Shown here: positions 41,062 through 49,000 of the stretch, piece after piece
Layout: each line of letters opens with the position of its first letter
Numbering within the stretch: the stretch's first letter is position 1
Origin: an uncultured bacterium
GTDB lineage: Bacteria > Bacillota > Clostridia > Oscillospirales > Ruminococcaceae
Assembly (NCBI GenBank): GCA_934875375.1
Contig: CAKXHL010000016.1
Location: forward strand, 1-51,691
DNA length: 51,691 nt
Reading direction: 5' to 3'
Position numbers and translations under genes: made by a program
Notes under the pieces: model-generated
The model's input: only the letters and a program-made list of their open reading frames with translations
What the model was told of the DNA's origin: nothing
Database searches by the model: none

Positions 41062-41640
41062 CTATCTGTCGCCCCGGTCAGGGGCATTTTTCTTTGGGGC
41101 AGCTTGGCCCCGGTCAGCCTCGGCCTGCTTTGCGGCGGTTTTCATCTGTTCCCGGATCGAACGGGGCCTGTCGGGATTGTCAGGCGCAGGCCGCAGCTCA
41201 TAGTCAGACGCCTGCCGTTTCGTCAATGGCCGCGTGTAGGTCAAATGCCCCCACGCCAGAAATGATCCATTTTCAACCGGGACGCGCTGATCGTAGTTGA
41301 CGATCTCATCCGGGGCGTTACGGGGCGGCTTGGGGAATGTCCCAATGTCCACAGGGCGCTGGGTAGAGTAATACTTGTAAAGGCCGGGAGCCTCGACCTG
41401 CCTGACATCGACGTTGTAAAGGCGCTGGTATTCCTGCACCCGCGCCGCAAAGTCCTGTTCCAGAGCGGCACGGTCGCTGCCGTAATGCCCCCATTCATAC
41501 TGCCGCTGGCCGTCCTTGTCGTCATAGCAAGCCCATGTGACATAGGGCGAGGGGGCTGCTGGGTTATGCCCCAGCGCAAAGCCCCTGCCATTTTCCAGCA
41601 TGACGGCCTGAATGATCTCATAGCCTTGGTTTTTGTCCAT
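41062..41640 (-). CDS. Conserved ICE protein of unknown function
   Basis: 192 residues, MDKNQGYEIIQAVMLENGRGFALGHNPAAPSPYVTWACYDDKDGQRQYEWGHY..., a soluble, aromatic-rich protein with a Pro/Arg-rich basic C-terminus (DNPDRPRSIREQMKTAAKQAEADRG). Proteins of this kind occupy the same place in other Tn1549-like elements, but I know no tested function; an anti-defence or regulatory role is only a guess. Start ATG 41640 is set by AAAGGAGG six bases before. Its 134-base leader contains two strong hairpins. Stop is 10 bases before the next gene. Confidence 0.75.
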   Translation of the reverse strand: MDKNQGYEIIQAVMLENGRGFALGHNPAAPSPYVTWACYDDKDGQRQYEWGHYGSDRAALEQDFAARVQEYQRLYNVDVRQVEAPGLYKYYSTQRPVDIGTFPKPPRNAPDEIVNYDQRVPVENGSFLAWGHLTYTRPLTKRQASDYELRPAPDNPDRPRSIREQMKTAAKQAEADRGQAAPKKNAPDRGDR

Positions 41641-41683
41641 ACGACCTCCTTTCCAAAATGTTAGCAATATTTCTGCAAAACCG

Positions 41684-41759
41684 GGCGGGGCTATGAAATC
41701 ATACACCCCGCCTATGAAGCGGCCCCGGAAAGCCCTGCAATTAAGGGTGTTTTCCGGGG
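41684..41759 (-). promoter_or_regulatory. Tandem hairpins in the leader of the 192-residue gene
   Basis: Hairpin GGCGGGG / CCCCGCC (41684-41712) with an inner TATGA / TCATA stem, and hairpin CCCCGGAAA / TTTCCGGGG (41723-41759) with an inner CCCT / AGGG. No T run follows on the coding strand, so these look like RNA stability or processing elements. Confidence 0.5.
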
Positions 41760-41774
41760 TCAAATGCTCACAGC

Positions 41775-42125
41775 CTACCCCCGGTTTTTCCGCATATAGC
41801 CGCGCTGCTTCTGCCGCCTTGCAGCCCCGGCGCAGGCCGGGGAGCAATACCGCTGCCGCCCGTCCGGGAGAAAGGCCCTGCCGCACACTGGGCAGGGCCG
41901 GGTTTCCGCCACGGTCTCCACGGTCAGCGACCTTTCCAGCACGGGATCAAGGGGCAGCACCGCCGAACGGAAATAGCGGCAATAAGCGCCCGTCCAGCAT
42001 TTCCCCAGCATATAGCACTCGCAATCCAGCGGCAGACAGCCAATGTCTTTGTCATAGTTGGCACACCACCGCTTCACAAGGGAGCGGATCGCCGCCTTTT
42101 CCTGCCGGGTCAATTCACGGCTCAT
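41775..42125 (-). CDS. Cysteine-rich VLP-type protein
   Basis: 116 residues. Two cysteine groups: LPLDCECYMLGKCWTGAYCRYFRSAVLPLDP (about 30-60), which carries the VLP motif of the family, and CPVCGRAFLPDGRQRYCSPACAGAARRQKQR (about 78-108), a zinc-finger-like C-x2-C...C-x3-C. Probably a metal-binding regulator or nuclease-associated protein in the mobility region; the function is not established. It overlaps the end of the preceding small gene by 11 bases. Confidence 0.8.
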   Translation of the reverse strand: MSRELTRQEKAAIRSLVKRWCANYDKDIGCLPLDCECYMLGKCWTGAYCRYFRSAVLPLDPVLERSLTVETVAETRPCPVCGRAFLPDGRQRYCSPACAGAARRQKQRGYMRKNRG

Positions 42126-42300
42126 TTTTGCCCCCTGTCTTTACCCTGAGCTGCTCCCGGTAGCAGAACACGCAGCCGATCCCATGCCAATAGAGGCAGC
42201 CGTCGCAGCGGGAGCCTTTGGGCGGCAGGTTGGGCGGGACGCCCTTGAAGTAGCTCTTTTCTTTCATAAAGTCCTCATAGGGGCTGTCGGTAAACCTCAT
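42115..42300 (-). CDS. Small cysteine-containing ICE protein
   Basis: 61 residues, with SRCDGCLYWHGIGCVFCYREQ forming a likely metal site (C-x2-C...C-x2-C). ATG 42300 overlaps the TGA of the DUF4366 gene; an internal ATG at MKEKSYFKG, with AGGAC upstream, may be the real start. No family assigned. It lies between the DUF4366 and VLP genes as in related elements. Confidence 0.65.
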   Translation of the reverse strand: MRFTDSPYEDFMKEKSYFKGVPPNLPPKGSRCDGCLYWHGIGCVFCYREQLRVKTGGKNEP

Positions 42301-43037
42301 TCTTCACCGTCCTCGTCCCACGGCGGCCCGTCATCCTCGGGAGCGGTTTCGTCATAGTCCTCCGCGCCGTCATACTCGCCGCCGTAGTCGGCCTCGGACT
42401 CAGCGGCCCGCTGCTTCTTGGGACGGTAGATTTTGAAGTACCAGCCAGCACCGCCGCCAATGACCACCACGGCCAGCGCCAGCAGAAGCATACCGCCGTT
42501 GCCCGTGGCCTTGGGCTGCTCCGGCTCGGGGTCAGGCTCCGGCTCTACCACAGGCGCAGGCTCCGGGGCCTTGCCCTGGCACTCGCTCAGATTGACCGCG
42601 CAGACGGTACAATCCGTGTTGATAGCGCCTACGGCGCATTTGTCGGTACAGGAACACTCCGGCAGCTCACCGCCCGCCGCCTGCATCGCCGCCAGCAGGT
42701 CGGCCTCGTCCACCATGTTGAGGAAATAGGTCTGGTACTGTTCCTCTTCCTCGTTGATGGGCGCATCGTAATCGATCACGACATAGAAGGTGTTGCCGGT
42801 CTTGGTCTGCACCGTGATGAACTGCTTGTTGGTGGCCTTATCGTAGAGCAGATCACGGGTCACAAGGTTTCCGTCCTCGGTAAAGCCCTCGCCGGGGTCA
42901 ACGGTTTCGGCGGGCAGCGGCTCCACCGGGTCAAGGCCGTCCCATTCCTCACCGCCCCCGGCGTAGGCCGTGACCGCCATACTGCCCATGAGGACGGACA
43001 CACAAAGCGTTATCAGCAAAAGCCGCAGTTTTTTCAT
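42297..43037 (-). CDS. DUF4366-type secreted, membrane-anchored protein
   Basis: 246 residues. A signal peptide (MKKLRLLLITLCVSVLMGSMAVTAYA), an external domain with NKQFITVQTKTGNTFYVVIDYD (about 69-90) and a six-cysteine patch (CSCTDKCAVGAINTDCTVCAVNLSEC), a Pro/Glu stalk (PEPAPVVEPEPDPEPEQP), one membrane helix (GMLLLALAVVVIGGGAGWYF) and an acidic cytoplasmic tail. This is the DUF4366 layout found in ICE transfer operons, probably part of the cell-surface transfer apparatus. It overlaps DUF4315 by four bases (43034-43037). Confidence 0.85.
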   Translation of the reverse strand: MKKLRLLLITLCVSVLMGSMAVTAYAGGGEEWDGLDPVEPLPAETVDPGEGFTEDGNLVTRDLLYDKATNKQFITVQTKTGNTFYVVIDYDAPINEEEEQYQTYFLNMVDEADLLAAMQAAGGELPECSCTDKCAVGAINTDCTVCAVNLSECQGKAPEPAPVVEPEPDPEPEQPKATGNGGMLLLALAVVVIGGGAGWYFKIYRPKKQRAAESEADYGGEYDGAEDYDETAPEDDGPPWDEDGEE

Positions 43038-43285
43038 TCCGTCACCTCCGCCTGTTCTGTCGGCTTCTGGCCACTGTGACCAGAAGCTCCGCTCCGGAGC
43101 TGCTGGAGCACCAGCGACAGATCGGCAAGGGAGATACTCATGCCGCGCACGATCTCCACGATCTCGCTGTTTTCCGCCTCCAGCTTCTTCTGCTCCAATT
43201 CTTTAAGCCGCGCCTGCTGCTCGGCAATTTTGGCCTTGACCTTTTCAATCTCGGCCTCGATCTTTGCGCTTTTCGTAATTGCCAT
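43034..43285 (-). CDS. DUF4315-type coiled-coil protein
   Basis: 83 residues: a coiled coil KIEAEIEKVKAKIAEQQARLKELEQKKLEAENSEIVEIVRGMSISL typical of DUF4315, then a tail. The last 19 residues include ASGHSGQK, which is palindrome copy 6 read in frame, so the repeat has become part of the protein. AAAGGAGG before ATG 43285. Function unknown; conserved partner of DUF4366 in transfer operons. Confidence 0.82.
   Translation of the reverse strand: MAITKSAKIEAEIEKVKAKIAEQQARLKELEQKKLEAENSEIVEIVRGMSISLADLSLVLQQLRSGASGHSGQKPTEQAEVTE
43064..43086. repeat. ICE palindrome copy 6
   Basis: Arms CTTCTGGCCA and TGACCAGAAG, centre CTG. Inside the 3' end of the DUF4315 gene, encoding ASGHSGQK. Confidence 0.9.
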
Positions 43286-43300
43286 ATCAAAAAACCTCCT

Positions 43301-44944
43301 TTACGGTAGTCGCCCGTAGGCGTAAAGATGGGACTGCCAATAGCTGCTGTTCAGGTTGGCATAGCTGATAGGGTCGCCACAATGGAGCATCCAGCCGTCG
43401 CCCACATAGATGCCCACATGAGAAATACCCGCTGTGTCATAGGTGCCGACAAAGAACACCAGATCACCGGGGCGGGGGCTGCTCGTCCGGGAGCAGATGT
43501 TATAAAGGCCCTGCGCCCCCAGCCGCCCGAAGCTCCAGCCGCATTGATTGTAGACATAGCTGACGAAGCCGGAGCAGTCAAAGGATGTGGACGGACTGCT
43601 GCCGCCCCACACATAGGGGAAACCGAGATACTTTTCCGCTTCTTTCAGAATGGCGGCAAAGGTTTCATCATCCAGATAGGACTCCGGGACTTCATGCTCT
43701 GGCGGGCGGTTGGTAATGTATTTTCCGATATAGCCGGACGATGGGAACAGATCGGGACGGTTCCCCAGCGTGGACATATACAGGGCGTACATGGAAAGCT
43801 GCTCCTCGGACATCATGTAAACCGGGACGTGGGAAAGATTGAAGTTTTCCAGCGTGACATAGCAGATGTAATAGTTGTACGGCACCTCTACGTCATAGTC
43901 GTTGCCCTCGCTGTCTGTCCTTGTGACCGTGCGGTAGCGCACCTCGACAACCACATCCTCGGTCAAAATGTACTGGCGGTCAAAGAGGTCTTGCAGCGTC
44001 CCGCGCACCTCGTCCAACGTCCACGCGCCCTCATGGAGCGCAGAAATCATGGAGATCAGCACATAGGGATCATGCTCAATGGTGTCGAGGTCAAAATGGT
44101 ATTCGTCATAATCGTGGGTACGGGTATAGGTGTCGAGGTAGCGTTGCAGCTCGTCCTCCAGAGCGCAGTAGGCGGCCTCGGCTCCCAGCATATCCGCGTC
44201 CTCCGCCTTATAGGTGCTGGCGGCGATGGCCGCAAGGGTGCTGTTTCCCACGGACACCATCGAGGACATACACGATTGCAAGGTCAGCACCACCAGCAGG
44301 CAGCCCAGCGCAAGCAGCGTCCCCACGGGATGCCGCTTGACGAACGCCGCCGCTTCCCGGACAAACCGCTCTGTGGCCGATACGGTTTGTTCGGCGGCTT
44401 TGGCGGTCTGCTTGGCGGTTTCCCGCGCCTTGCGCTGATACTCCCGTTTCAGCTTGTGGCGGTGCCATAACCGGGCGGCGGCGCTCTGCGCCTCCGGCTG
44501 CTCCTGTGCAAACTTGCGGGAATGGTAGTCCGCCGTGGCCTTGATGTACCGGGACTCCGCACGGGCGGCAGCCTTGGCCGGGTGCTCCCGGATGGCCCTG
44601 CGTACCTTGTGCCGCCCATAGTGCAGCGCGGCCTCGCCGGAACGCTCCACAAAATGACCGCCCTCCACACCTACATTGTCGCGCTCCTCCTGATACACCT
44701 TTCCGTGCAGAAAAGCGTGGGTTTCGTGTCCGGCGATCCGGGCGATCCGCTTGATGGGGCCGGGCTTTTTCGGCGGCTTCTGCTTTGCCAGCCTTTCACG
44801 GGCCTTGTCCAGCCGTTCCTCCCGGCTCTCCATGCGGAGCTTGGACTTGTGGAGCTTGGCCTGTTCGCTGTCGGTATGGAACTTCTGGCCACCGTGACCA
44901 GAAGCAGCCCCGCCCTCGGGCGGCTTATTCTGTCTGTTTTCCAT
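43301..44944 (-). CDS. NlpC/P60 (C40) cell-wall hydrolase of the transfer apparatus
   Basis: 547 residues. A basic coiled N-terminus (about 1-190), one membrane helix (VGTLLALGCLLVVLTLQSC, about 215-233), an external linker domain, and a C-terminal NlpC/P60 peptidase: EKYLGFPYVWGGSSPSTSFDCSGFVSYV (catalytic Cys in DCSGF) and DTAGISHVGIYVGDGWMLHCG (catalytic His in SHVG). It opens peptidoglycan for the mating channel, like VirB1/CwlT-type proteins. The N-terminal residues 14-21 (ASGHGGQK) are palindrome copy 7 in frame. Overlaps the virB4 stop by 20 bases. Confidence 0.9.
   Translation of the reverse strand: MENRQNKPPEGGAASGHGGQKFHTDSEQAKLHKSKLRMESREERLDKARERLAKQKPPKKPGPIKRIARIAGHETHAFLHGKVYQEERDNVGVEGGHFVERSGEAALHYGRHKVRRAIREHPAKAAARAESRYIKATADYHSRKFAQEQPEAQSAAARLWHRHKLKREYQRKARETAKQTAKAAEQTVSATERFVREAAAFVKRHPVGTLLALGCLLVVLTLQSCMSSMVSVGNSTLAAIAASTYKAEDADMLGAEAAYCALEDELQRYLDTYTRTHDYDEYHFDLDTIEHDPYVLISMISALHEGAWTLDEVRGTLQDLFDRQYILTEDVVVEVRYRTVTRTDSEGNDYDVEVPYNYYICYVTLENFNLSHVPVYMMSEEQLSMYALYMSTLGNRPDLFPSSGYIGKYITNRPPEHEVPESYLDDETFAAILKEAEKYLGFPYVWGGSSPSTSFDCSGFVSYVYNQCGWSFGRLGAQGLYNICSRTSSPRPGDLVFFVGTYDTAGISHVGIYVGDGWMLHCGDPISYANLNSSYWQSHLYAYGRLP
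44882..44904. repeat. ICE palindrome copy 7
   Basis: Arms CTTCTGGCCA and TGACCAGAAG, centre CCG. Inside the 5' end of the NlpC/P60 gene, encoding ASGHGGQK. Confidence 0.92.
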
Positions 44945-47288
44945 TGGCGGCGTCCTCCGGCTTGGTGGTCAGCAGGTCGTAGATCTCGCCACGGGGGAAG
45001 CGGTCAACAAACGGGATGGTGACGCTGCCATAGAACAGCAGGCCCTCGCCGGAGTTGGACTGCGTGATATACGATAGCTGGTGCTCTGAAATGCCGATCT
45101 GCTTGGCAAGAATGGCGCGGTCACTCTGCGCCTGCGACAGCAAGATCATAAAATCCGTGTTGTCCAGAATGTTCTCGATCTCCCGGCTGGCCAGCAGGTC
45201 TTTCACATTCTGCGTCAGGGCCGAGGGGACGCAGCCCTGTTTGCGGAGCATCTTCCAGACGGTTACGAAGTAGCTGGCGGTCAGCGGGTCACGGAGCAGG
45301 ATATGGAACTCGTCAAAATAGCACCATGTCGCCACGCCGTTTTTGAAGTTGGTTCCCACCGCAGAGGTGACAAAATCGTTGGTGATGTGCATGGCGATCT
45401 TGCGGAGGTTCTCGCCCATGCCTTTGAGCACAAAGCACACCACACGGGAATTGAGGTTGACGTTGGTAGGATGGTTAAAGAGATTGAGGGAGCCTGTGCA
45501 GTAAAGCTCCAGCGCCGTTGCGATCCGCTTGGCCTCCGGCTCCGGCTGGCGCAGCAGCTCCTCATACAAATCTTGGAGCAGCGGCGTTTTTGCCGTTTCC
45601 AGCCCCAGCGCCATCTCCCGGTACACCTGACGCACACAACGGTCAATGACGGTTTTCTCGATAGGCTGCAAACCGTCCCGGCCTCCCACCACCAGCTCAC
45701 ACAGTGACAGCAGAAAATCCGCTTTCAGGGACAGGGGGCTGTCCCCGCCGCCCATGTCCATCTGAACATCCATCGGGGAAATGTGGTTGGGGCTGTCCGG
45801 CGCGATCTCGATGACCTGACCGCCCAGCCGTTCCACCAGCGGAGCATATTCGCCCATCGGGTCAACCACGATGATGCGATCCTGCGGGATGGCAAGAAAG
45901 ACGTTCAGCAATTCACGCTTGGCGGCAAAGCTCTTGCCGCTGCCCGTGGAGCCGAGGTAAAGGCCGTTGGCGGATTTCAGCTTTTTGCGGTCAGCCATGA
46001 TGACGTTATGGGACAGGGCGTTCATGCCGTAGTAGAGGGACGGGCCATCCATGCGAAGCTCCCGCGTCATAAAGGGGACGAAGATGGCCGTGGAGCTGGT
46101 GGTCATGCCGCGCTGAATTTCAATGCCGTTGTAGCCGAGGGCCAGCGAGGACATATAGCCCTGCTCCTGCTGCCAGTCCAGCCGCTTGACGGCGCAGTTA
46201 TATTTCTGCGCGATACCGTTCACGGTGAAAATGTCGTTTTCCAGCCGCTCCCGCGTTGGGGCGGTGTTGACGATCAGGAACGTCAAGAGGAACATTCTCT
46301 CGTTGCGGCTTTGCAGGTCGGCCAGCAGCTCCGCCGCGTCCTTGGAAAAGGTAACGAGGTCTGGCGGGAGGATGTCGGGGTCATAGCCGCTCCGGGTAGC
46401 CTTGCGCTGCTCCTCCACTTTCATCTTGTCAATGTCGGAGATTTTACCCTTGACCGTTTTAATGGCCTTGATCTGATCCACCGTCTGAATGTGCATGGTG
46501 ACAGTCAGCTCGGCGTCCAGCTCCAAAATCTCCAGTAGCAGCTTATCCGACAGCTCCGACGCCATGATCTGCAAGTAGGACGCCGCGCCCCATGTCTGGC
46601 CCACGCGGAACGAGCGGCTCTGGCGGAAGTCGAAGCTGTCCGGCACGATAAAGTCTTTCGTTCCCATGCCCGTATGGGCAATGTCTGCCCACTTGAAGCG
46701 GAACGGCTCCCGGCTGCCGGGGTGAAGCTGGCCGTGCAGCAGGGCCAGACGCTCCCGCCCGTCAAGGGGCTGGCTCTGTACCCCCAGCCGCTTAAAGTTG
46801 CCGATCACGTCCGCCTCTACACGTTCCAGGCGGGGGCGGGCGGCGGCCACATTTTCAGCGGGGATGCAAAAGGTGACGTACTTGGCCCGTTCGATACCGT
46901 TGTTGCTTTTGGCGATCTGGTTTTTCAGCATCCCCGTGTATTCCGTGCGGACGCTGTTGAAGCGGTCATCCGCCTCGGAGATATTCACCTTGTAGCGGCT
47001 CCCGGAGCGGCTGCGGCGGTTGACAAAGGAAAGCTGGAACGGCAGCGAACTGTCAAAATAATTCAGCCATGAACTCCAGCCGCCGAAAATGGCCGTCTGA
47101 TCCTCGGCGGACGCAACGGAATAGTTGATGTCCTCATATTCCAGCGTTTTTGTGTAGACACCGCCGGGGAGCTGACAAATGCCGTCCGGCAGCATCCGCA
47201 CATAGGGAATGGTCTGCTGGGCCGATATGGTCGCCGGACGATTACCGGCCCGCGTCAGGCTTTTTGACTTCTTGGGGCTTTTGCTCAA
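44925..47288 (-). CDS. VirB4-like conjugation ATPase (CD1110 type)
   Basis: 787 residues. N-terminal VirB4 domain (TLEYEDINYSVASAEDQTAIFGGWSSWLNYFDSS), then the ATPase: Walker A LGSTGSGKSFAAKRELL (near 447), DRIIVVDPMGEYAPLVERLGG, Walker B WCYFDEFHILL (near 656), and QNVKDLLASREIENILDNTDFMILLSQAQSDR. It powers the type IV secretion channel. TTG start at 47288 is chosen because AAAGGAGGT lies five bases before; it overlaps prgI by 47 bases. The upstream longer frame is not supported. Confidence 0.92.
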   Translation of the reverse strand: MSKSPKKSKSLTRAGNRPATISAQQTIPYVRMLPDGICQLPGGVYTKTLEYEDINYSVASAEDQTAIFGGWSSWLNYFDSSLPFQLSFVNRRSRSGSRYKVNISEADDRFNSVRTEYTGMLKNQIAKSNNGIERAKYVTFCIPAENVAAARPRLERVEADVIGNFKRLGVQSQPLDGRERLALLHGQLHPGSREPFRFKWADIAHTGMGTKDFIVPDSFDFRQSRSFRVGQTWGAASYLQIMASELSDKLLLEILELDAELTVTMHIQTVDQIKAIKTVKGKISDIDKMKVEEQRKATRSGYDPDILPPDLVTFSKDAAELLADLQSRNERMFLLTFLIVNTAPTRERLENDIFTVNGIAQKYNCAVKRLDWQQEQGYMSSLALGYNGIEIQRGMTTSSTAIFVPFMTRELRMDGPSLYYGMNALSHNVIMADRKKLKSANGLYLGSTGSGKSFAAKRELLNVFLAIPQDRIIVVDPMGEYAPLVERLGGQVIEIAPDSPNHISPMDVQMDMGGGDSPLSLKADFLLSLCELVVGGRDGLQPIEKTVIDRCVRQVYREMALGLETAKTPLLQDLYEELLRQPEPEAKRIATALELYCTGSLNLFNHPTNVNLNSRVVCFVLKGMGENLRKIAMHITNDFVTSAVGTNFKNGVATWCYFDEFHILLRDPLTASYFVTVWKMLRKQGCVPSALTQNVKDLLASREIENILDNTDFMILLSQAQSDRAILAKQIGISEHQLSYITQSNSGEGLLFYGSVTIPFVDRFPRGEIYDLLTTKPEDAANGKQTE

Positions 47289-47622
47289 GTGTGACCTCCT
47301 TTCCCGCAAACGGGGCGTAGATATTCTGCGTCTGATAGGGCCTCACACCGGGCCGCAGGAACTTGGCCCGGATGATATTCCGGGCCACCTTTTCAAAGGG
47401 CAGGCCATCACGCTCATACATCGCCATGAAAAAGGCCGGGAGCATGAGCGCGATCATCAGGAACATCGCCCCGGTGCCGCCCAGCGCGTGACGGGTCAGC
47501 AGATACACGGGGATGCCCACGGCAGCCGCGCCGCCAAAGCAGATAAGCTGGCGGCGGGTGAGGTTAAAGGCAATTTTCGTCTTGATCTTGGAAAGATCGT
47601 TGGGAACATTCACATAGGGCAA
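47242..47622 (-). CDS. PrgI-family membrane protein
   Basis: 126 residues. A conserved start MPYVNVPNDLSKIKTKIAFNLTRRQLICF, then two membrane helices (GGAAAVGIPVYLLTRHA and GAMFLMIALMLPAFFMAMY) and a C-terminal tail (ERDGLPFEKVARNIIRAKFLRPGVRPYQTQN), the PrgI/VirB3-like pattern. It anchors VirB4 at the membrane. The gene overlaps both its neighbours (13 bases with the methyltransferase stop and 47 with virB4). Confidence 0.88.
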   Translation of the reverse strand: MPYVNVPNDLSKIKTKIAFNLTRRQLICFGGAAAVGIPVYLLTRHALGGTGAMFLMIALMLPAFFMAMYERDGLPFEKVARNIIRAKFLRPGVRPYQTQNIYAPFAGKEVTLEQKPQEVKKPDAGR

Positions 47623-48200
47623 GAAACATCCTCCTTTCCGCTATCTTCTGGCCACCGTGACCAGAGGCCCGCTGTCGGCTCCACCTCGTTGCCCCACACG
47701 TCCCAGCCGGGAGGGGTCTGCCGTGCGAACAGCTCAACGCGGGGTCTGTCGCCCATGAGGGCAACGATCTTGTCCCGCGTTTCATCCGGCTTTTTGCTGT
47801 GGGCCTCGATGGGGGAAATGATAAACTGGTGGATGTCGGCGGCCTGCCGCTTGGGGTGTCCCTTGGTCGCCAGCAGGCAGACCTCGGCATTTGCCCTCGT
47901 CCAGAAGCCCAGCCCATAAAACCAGCTATCCGCCTTTTTGTTCTTTTTGAGCCAGACAAAAGCGACGCTTTTATAGGTGAAGCCCCACGCACGGATCAGC
48001 CGCAGGGCCTCCGGGAGCTGTGGGAACGTGGCCCACATGAAAAGGGCGCTGTCCTTGGCCGCAAGCTCGGCCACAGGCAGCACGCACAATTCGTCTATGC
48101 TCATGGTGGGGTAATGGTTTTCTGCCGCCCCCTGCACTTTCTTTGCGGAGTAGCGCCACGGGGGATCGGCGTAAATTATTTCGTAGGTTCCTGTCATCAT
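47610..48200 (-). CDS. MT-A70-family adenine methyltransferase
   Basis: 196 residues. The motif YADPPWRYSAKK (residues about 10-20, DPPW) and ENHYPTMSIDELC, SALFMWATFPQLPEAL, AFVWLKKNKK, FWTRANAEVCLLATKGHPKR match MT-A70 N6-adenine methyltransferases of mobile elements. It probably modifies element DNA to avoid host restriction. The C-terminus LWSRWPEDSGKEDVSCPM is written by palindrome copy 8 in a different phase from copies 6 and 7, so it is likely an added tail. Overlaps the next methyltransferase by four bases and prgI by 13. Confidence 0.88.
   Translation of the reverse strand: MMTGTYEIIYADPPWRYSAKKVQGAAENHYPTMSIDELCVLPVAELAAKDSALFMWATFPQLPEALRLIRAWGFTYKSVAFVWLKKNKKADSWFYGLGFWTRANAEVCLLATKGHPKRQAADIHQFIISPIEAHSKKPDETRDKIVALMGDRPRVELFARQTPPGWDVWGNEVEPTAGLWSRWPEDSGKEDVSCPM
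47645..47667. repeat. ICE palindrome copy 8
   Basis: Arms CTTCTGGCCA and TGACCAGAGG, centre CCG. Inside the 3' end of the MT-A70 gene. Confidence 0.9.
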
Positions 48201-48877
48201 TCTCCTTTCCCGCCAGATGCCACAGCCTCCCGCGCCCGCCGGATGCGCTCCGTGGCGGGGCCGTAAAAGGCCGGGGCGGTTTCAAAGCAGACGAAGCGGC
48301 GGCCCGTGTTCAGCGCGGCCACGGCAGTTGTGCCGGAGCCAGCGCAGATGTCCGCCACCACCTCGCCGGGGCGTGTGTAGGTGCGGATCAGGTACTCGCA
48401 CAGGGCCACGGGCTTCTGCGTGGGATGCACAGTGGTTGTCACTGTGGGAAACGCCAGCACATTCCCCGGAAAGCGCTGCCCATCGGACTCGCCGCTGGTG
48501 CGTTCAAACTTTCCGTAGTTGGGGCTGTTCCCGCTGCAACGGTGAATTTTCTTGTACGGCTTGCCCTGTTCAAACTGCGGAAAGTAGGCCGGGGACTTCT
48601 GGTAGAACACCAGAATATTCTCCGTCTTTTTCAGCGGAGCGCGGCGGGCATTGAGAAAACCCGTGCAGCGGCTTTTGTACCATACCCACTCATAACGGAG
48701 CATGGCGAGGTTGGACGCGCCCAGCACCTTGTCATAGGGACATTGTGCGAAAAACAGCACCGCGCCCTCCGGCTTGACGGCCCATTTCACCGCCTCCCAC
48801 AGCTCCGGGAGCGGCAGCGGCACATCCCAAAAGTTCCGGGTCGTGCCGTAGGGCGGATCGGTCAGAAGCATATCCAC
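48197..48877 (-). CDS. DNA N6-adenine/N4-cytosine methyltransferase, start lost or unusual
   Basis: 226 residues from GTG 48877. Catalytic motif LLTDPPYGTTRNFWD (about 4-18) is N-terminal and the SAM-binding motif DICAGSGTTAVAAL is near 192, the beta-class order. Conserved-looking sequence continues upstream in frame (IPEGLHLSDGIEGLRSLPKHSVD, then ASGHGGQK from palindrome copy 9) but has no ATG, GTG or TTG. It reaches back to the TGA of the trbL-like gene, which is in the same frame. So either GTG 48877 is used with a short N-terminus or the start was destroyed. Likely protects ICE DNA from restriction. Confidence 0.82.
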   Translation of the reverse strand: MDMLLTDPPYGTTRNFWDVPLPLPELWEAVKWAVKPEGAVLFFAQCPYDKVLGASNLAMLRYEWVWYKSRCTGFLNARRAPLKKTENILVFYQKSPAYFPQFEQGKPYKKIHRCSGNSPNYGKFERTSGESDGQRFPGNVLAFPTVTTTVHPTQKPVALCEYLIRTYTRPGEVVADICAGSGTTAVAALNTGRRFVCFETAPAFYGPATERIRRAREAVASGGKGE

Positions 48878-48943
48878 GCTATGCTTCGGCAGGGAGCGCA
48901 GGCCCTCAATGCCGTCGGAGAGGTGCAGGCCCTCCGGGATCGG

Positions 48944-48966
48944 CTTCTGGCCACCGTGACCAGAAG
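48944..48966. repeat. ICE palindrome copy 9
   Basis: Arms CTTCTGGCCA and TGACCAGAAG, centre CCG; identical to copy 7. Between the trbL-like stop and the methyltransferase, in the phase ASGHGGQK. Confidence 0.92.
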
Positions 48967-49000
48967 CGGTGGTATCAGCGATAAGATCACCTTTCCTTTC

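Noticed and set aside
48594..48615. CTTCTGG ... CCAGAA resembling an ICE palindrome
   Set aside because: The centre differs (TAGAACA) and the bases encode the conserved methyltransferase stretch ENILVFYQK, so it is a coding coincidence.
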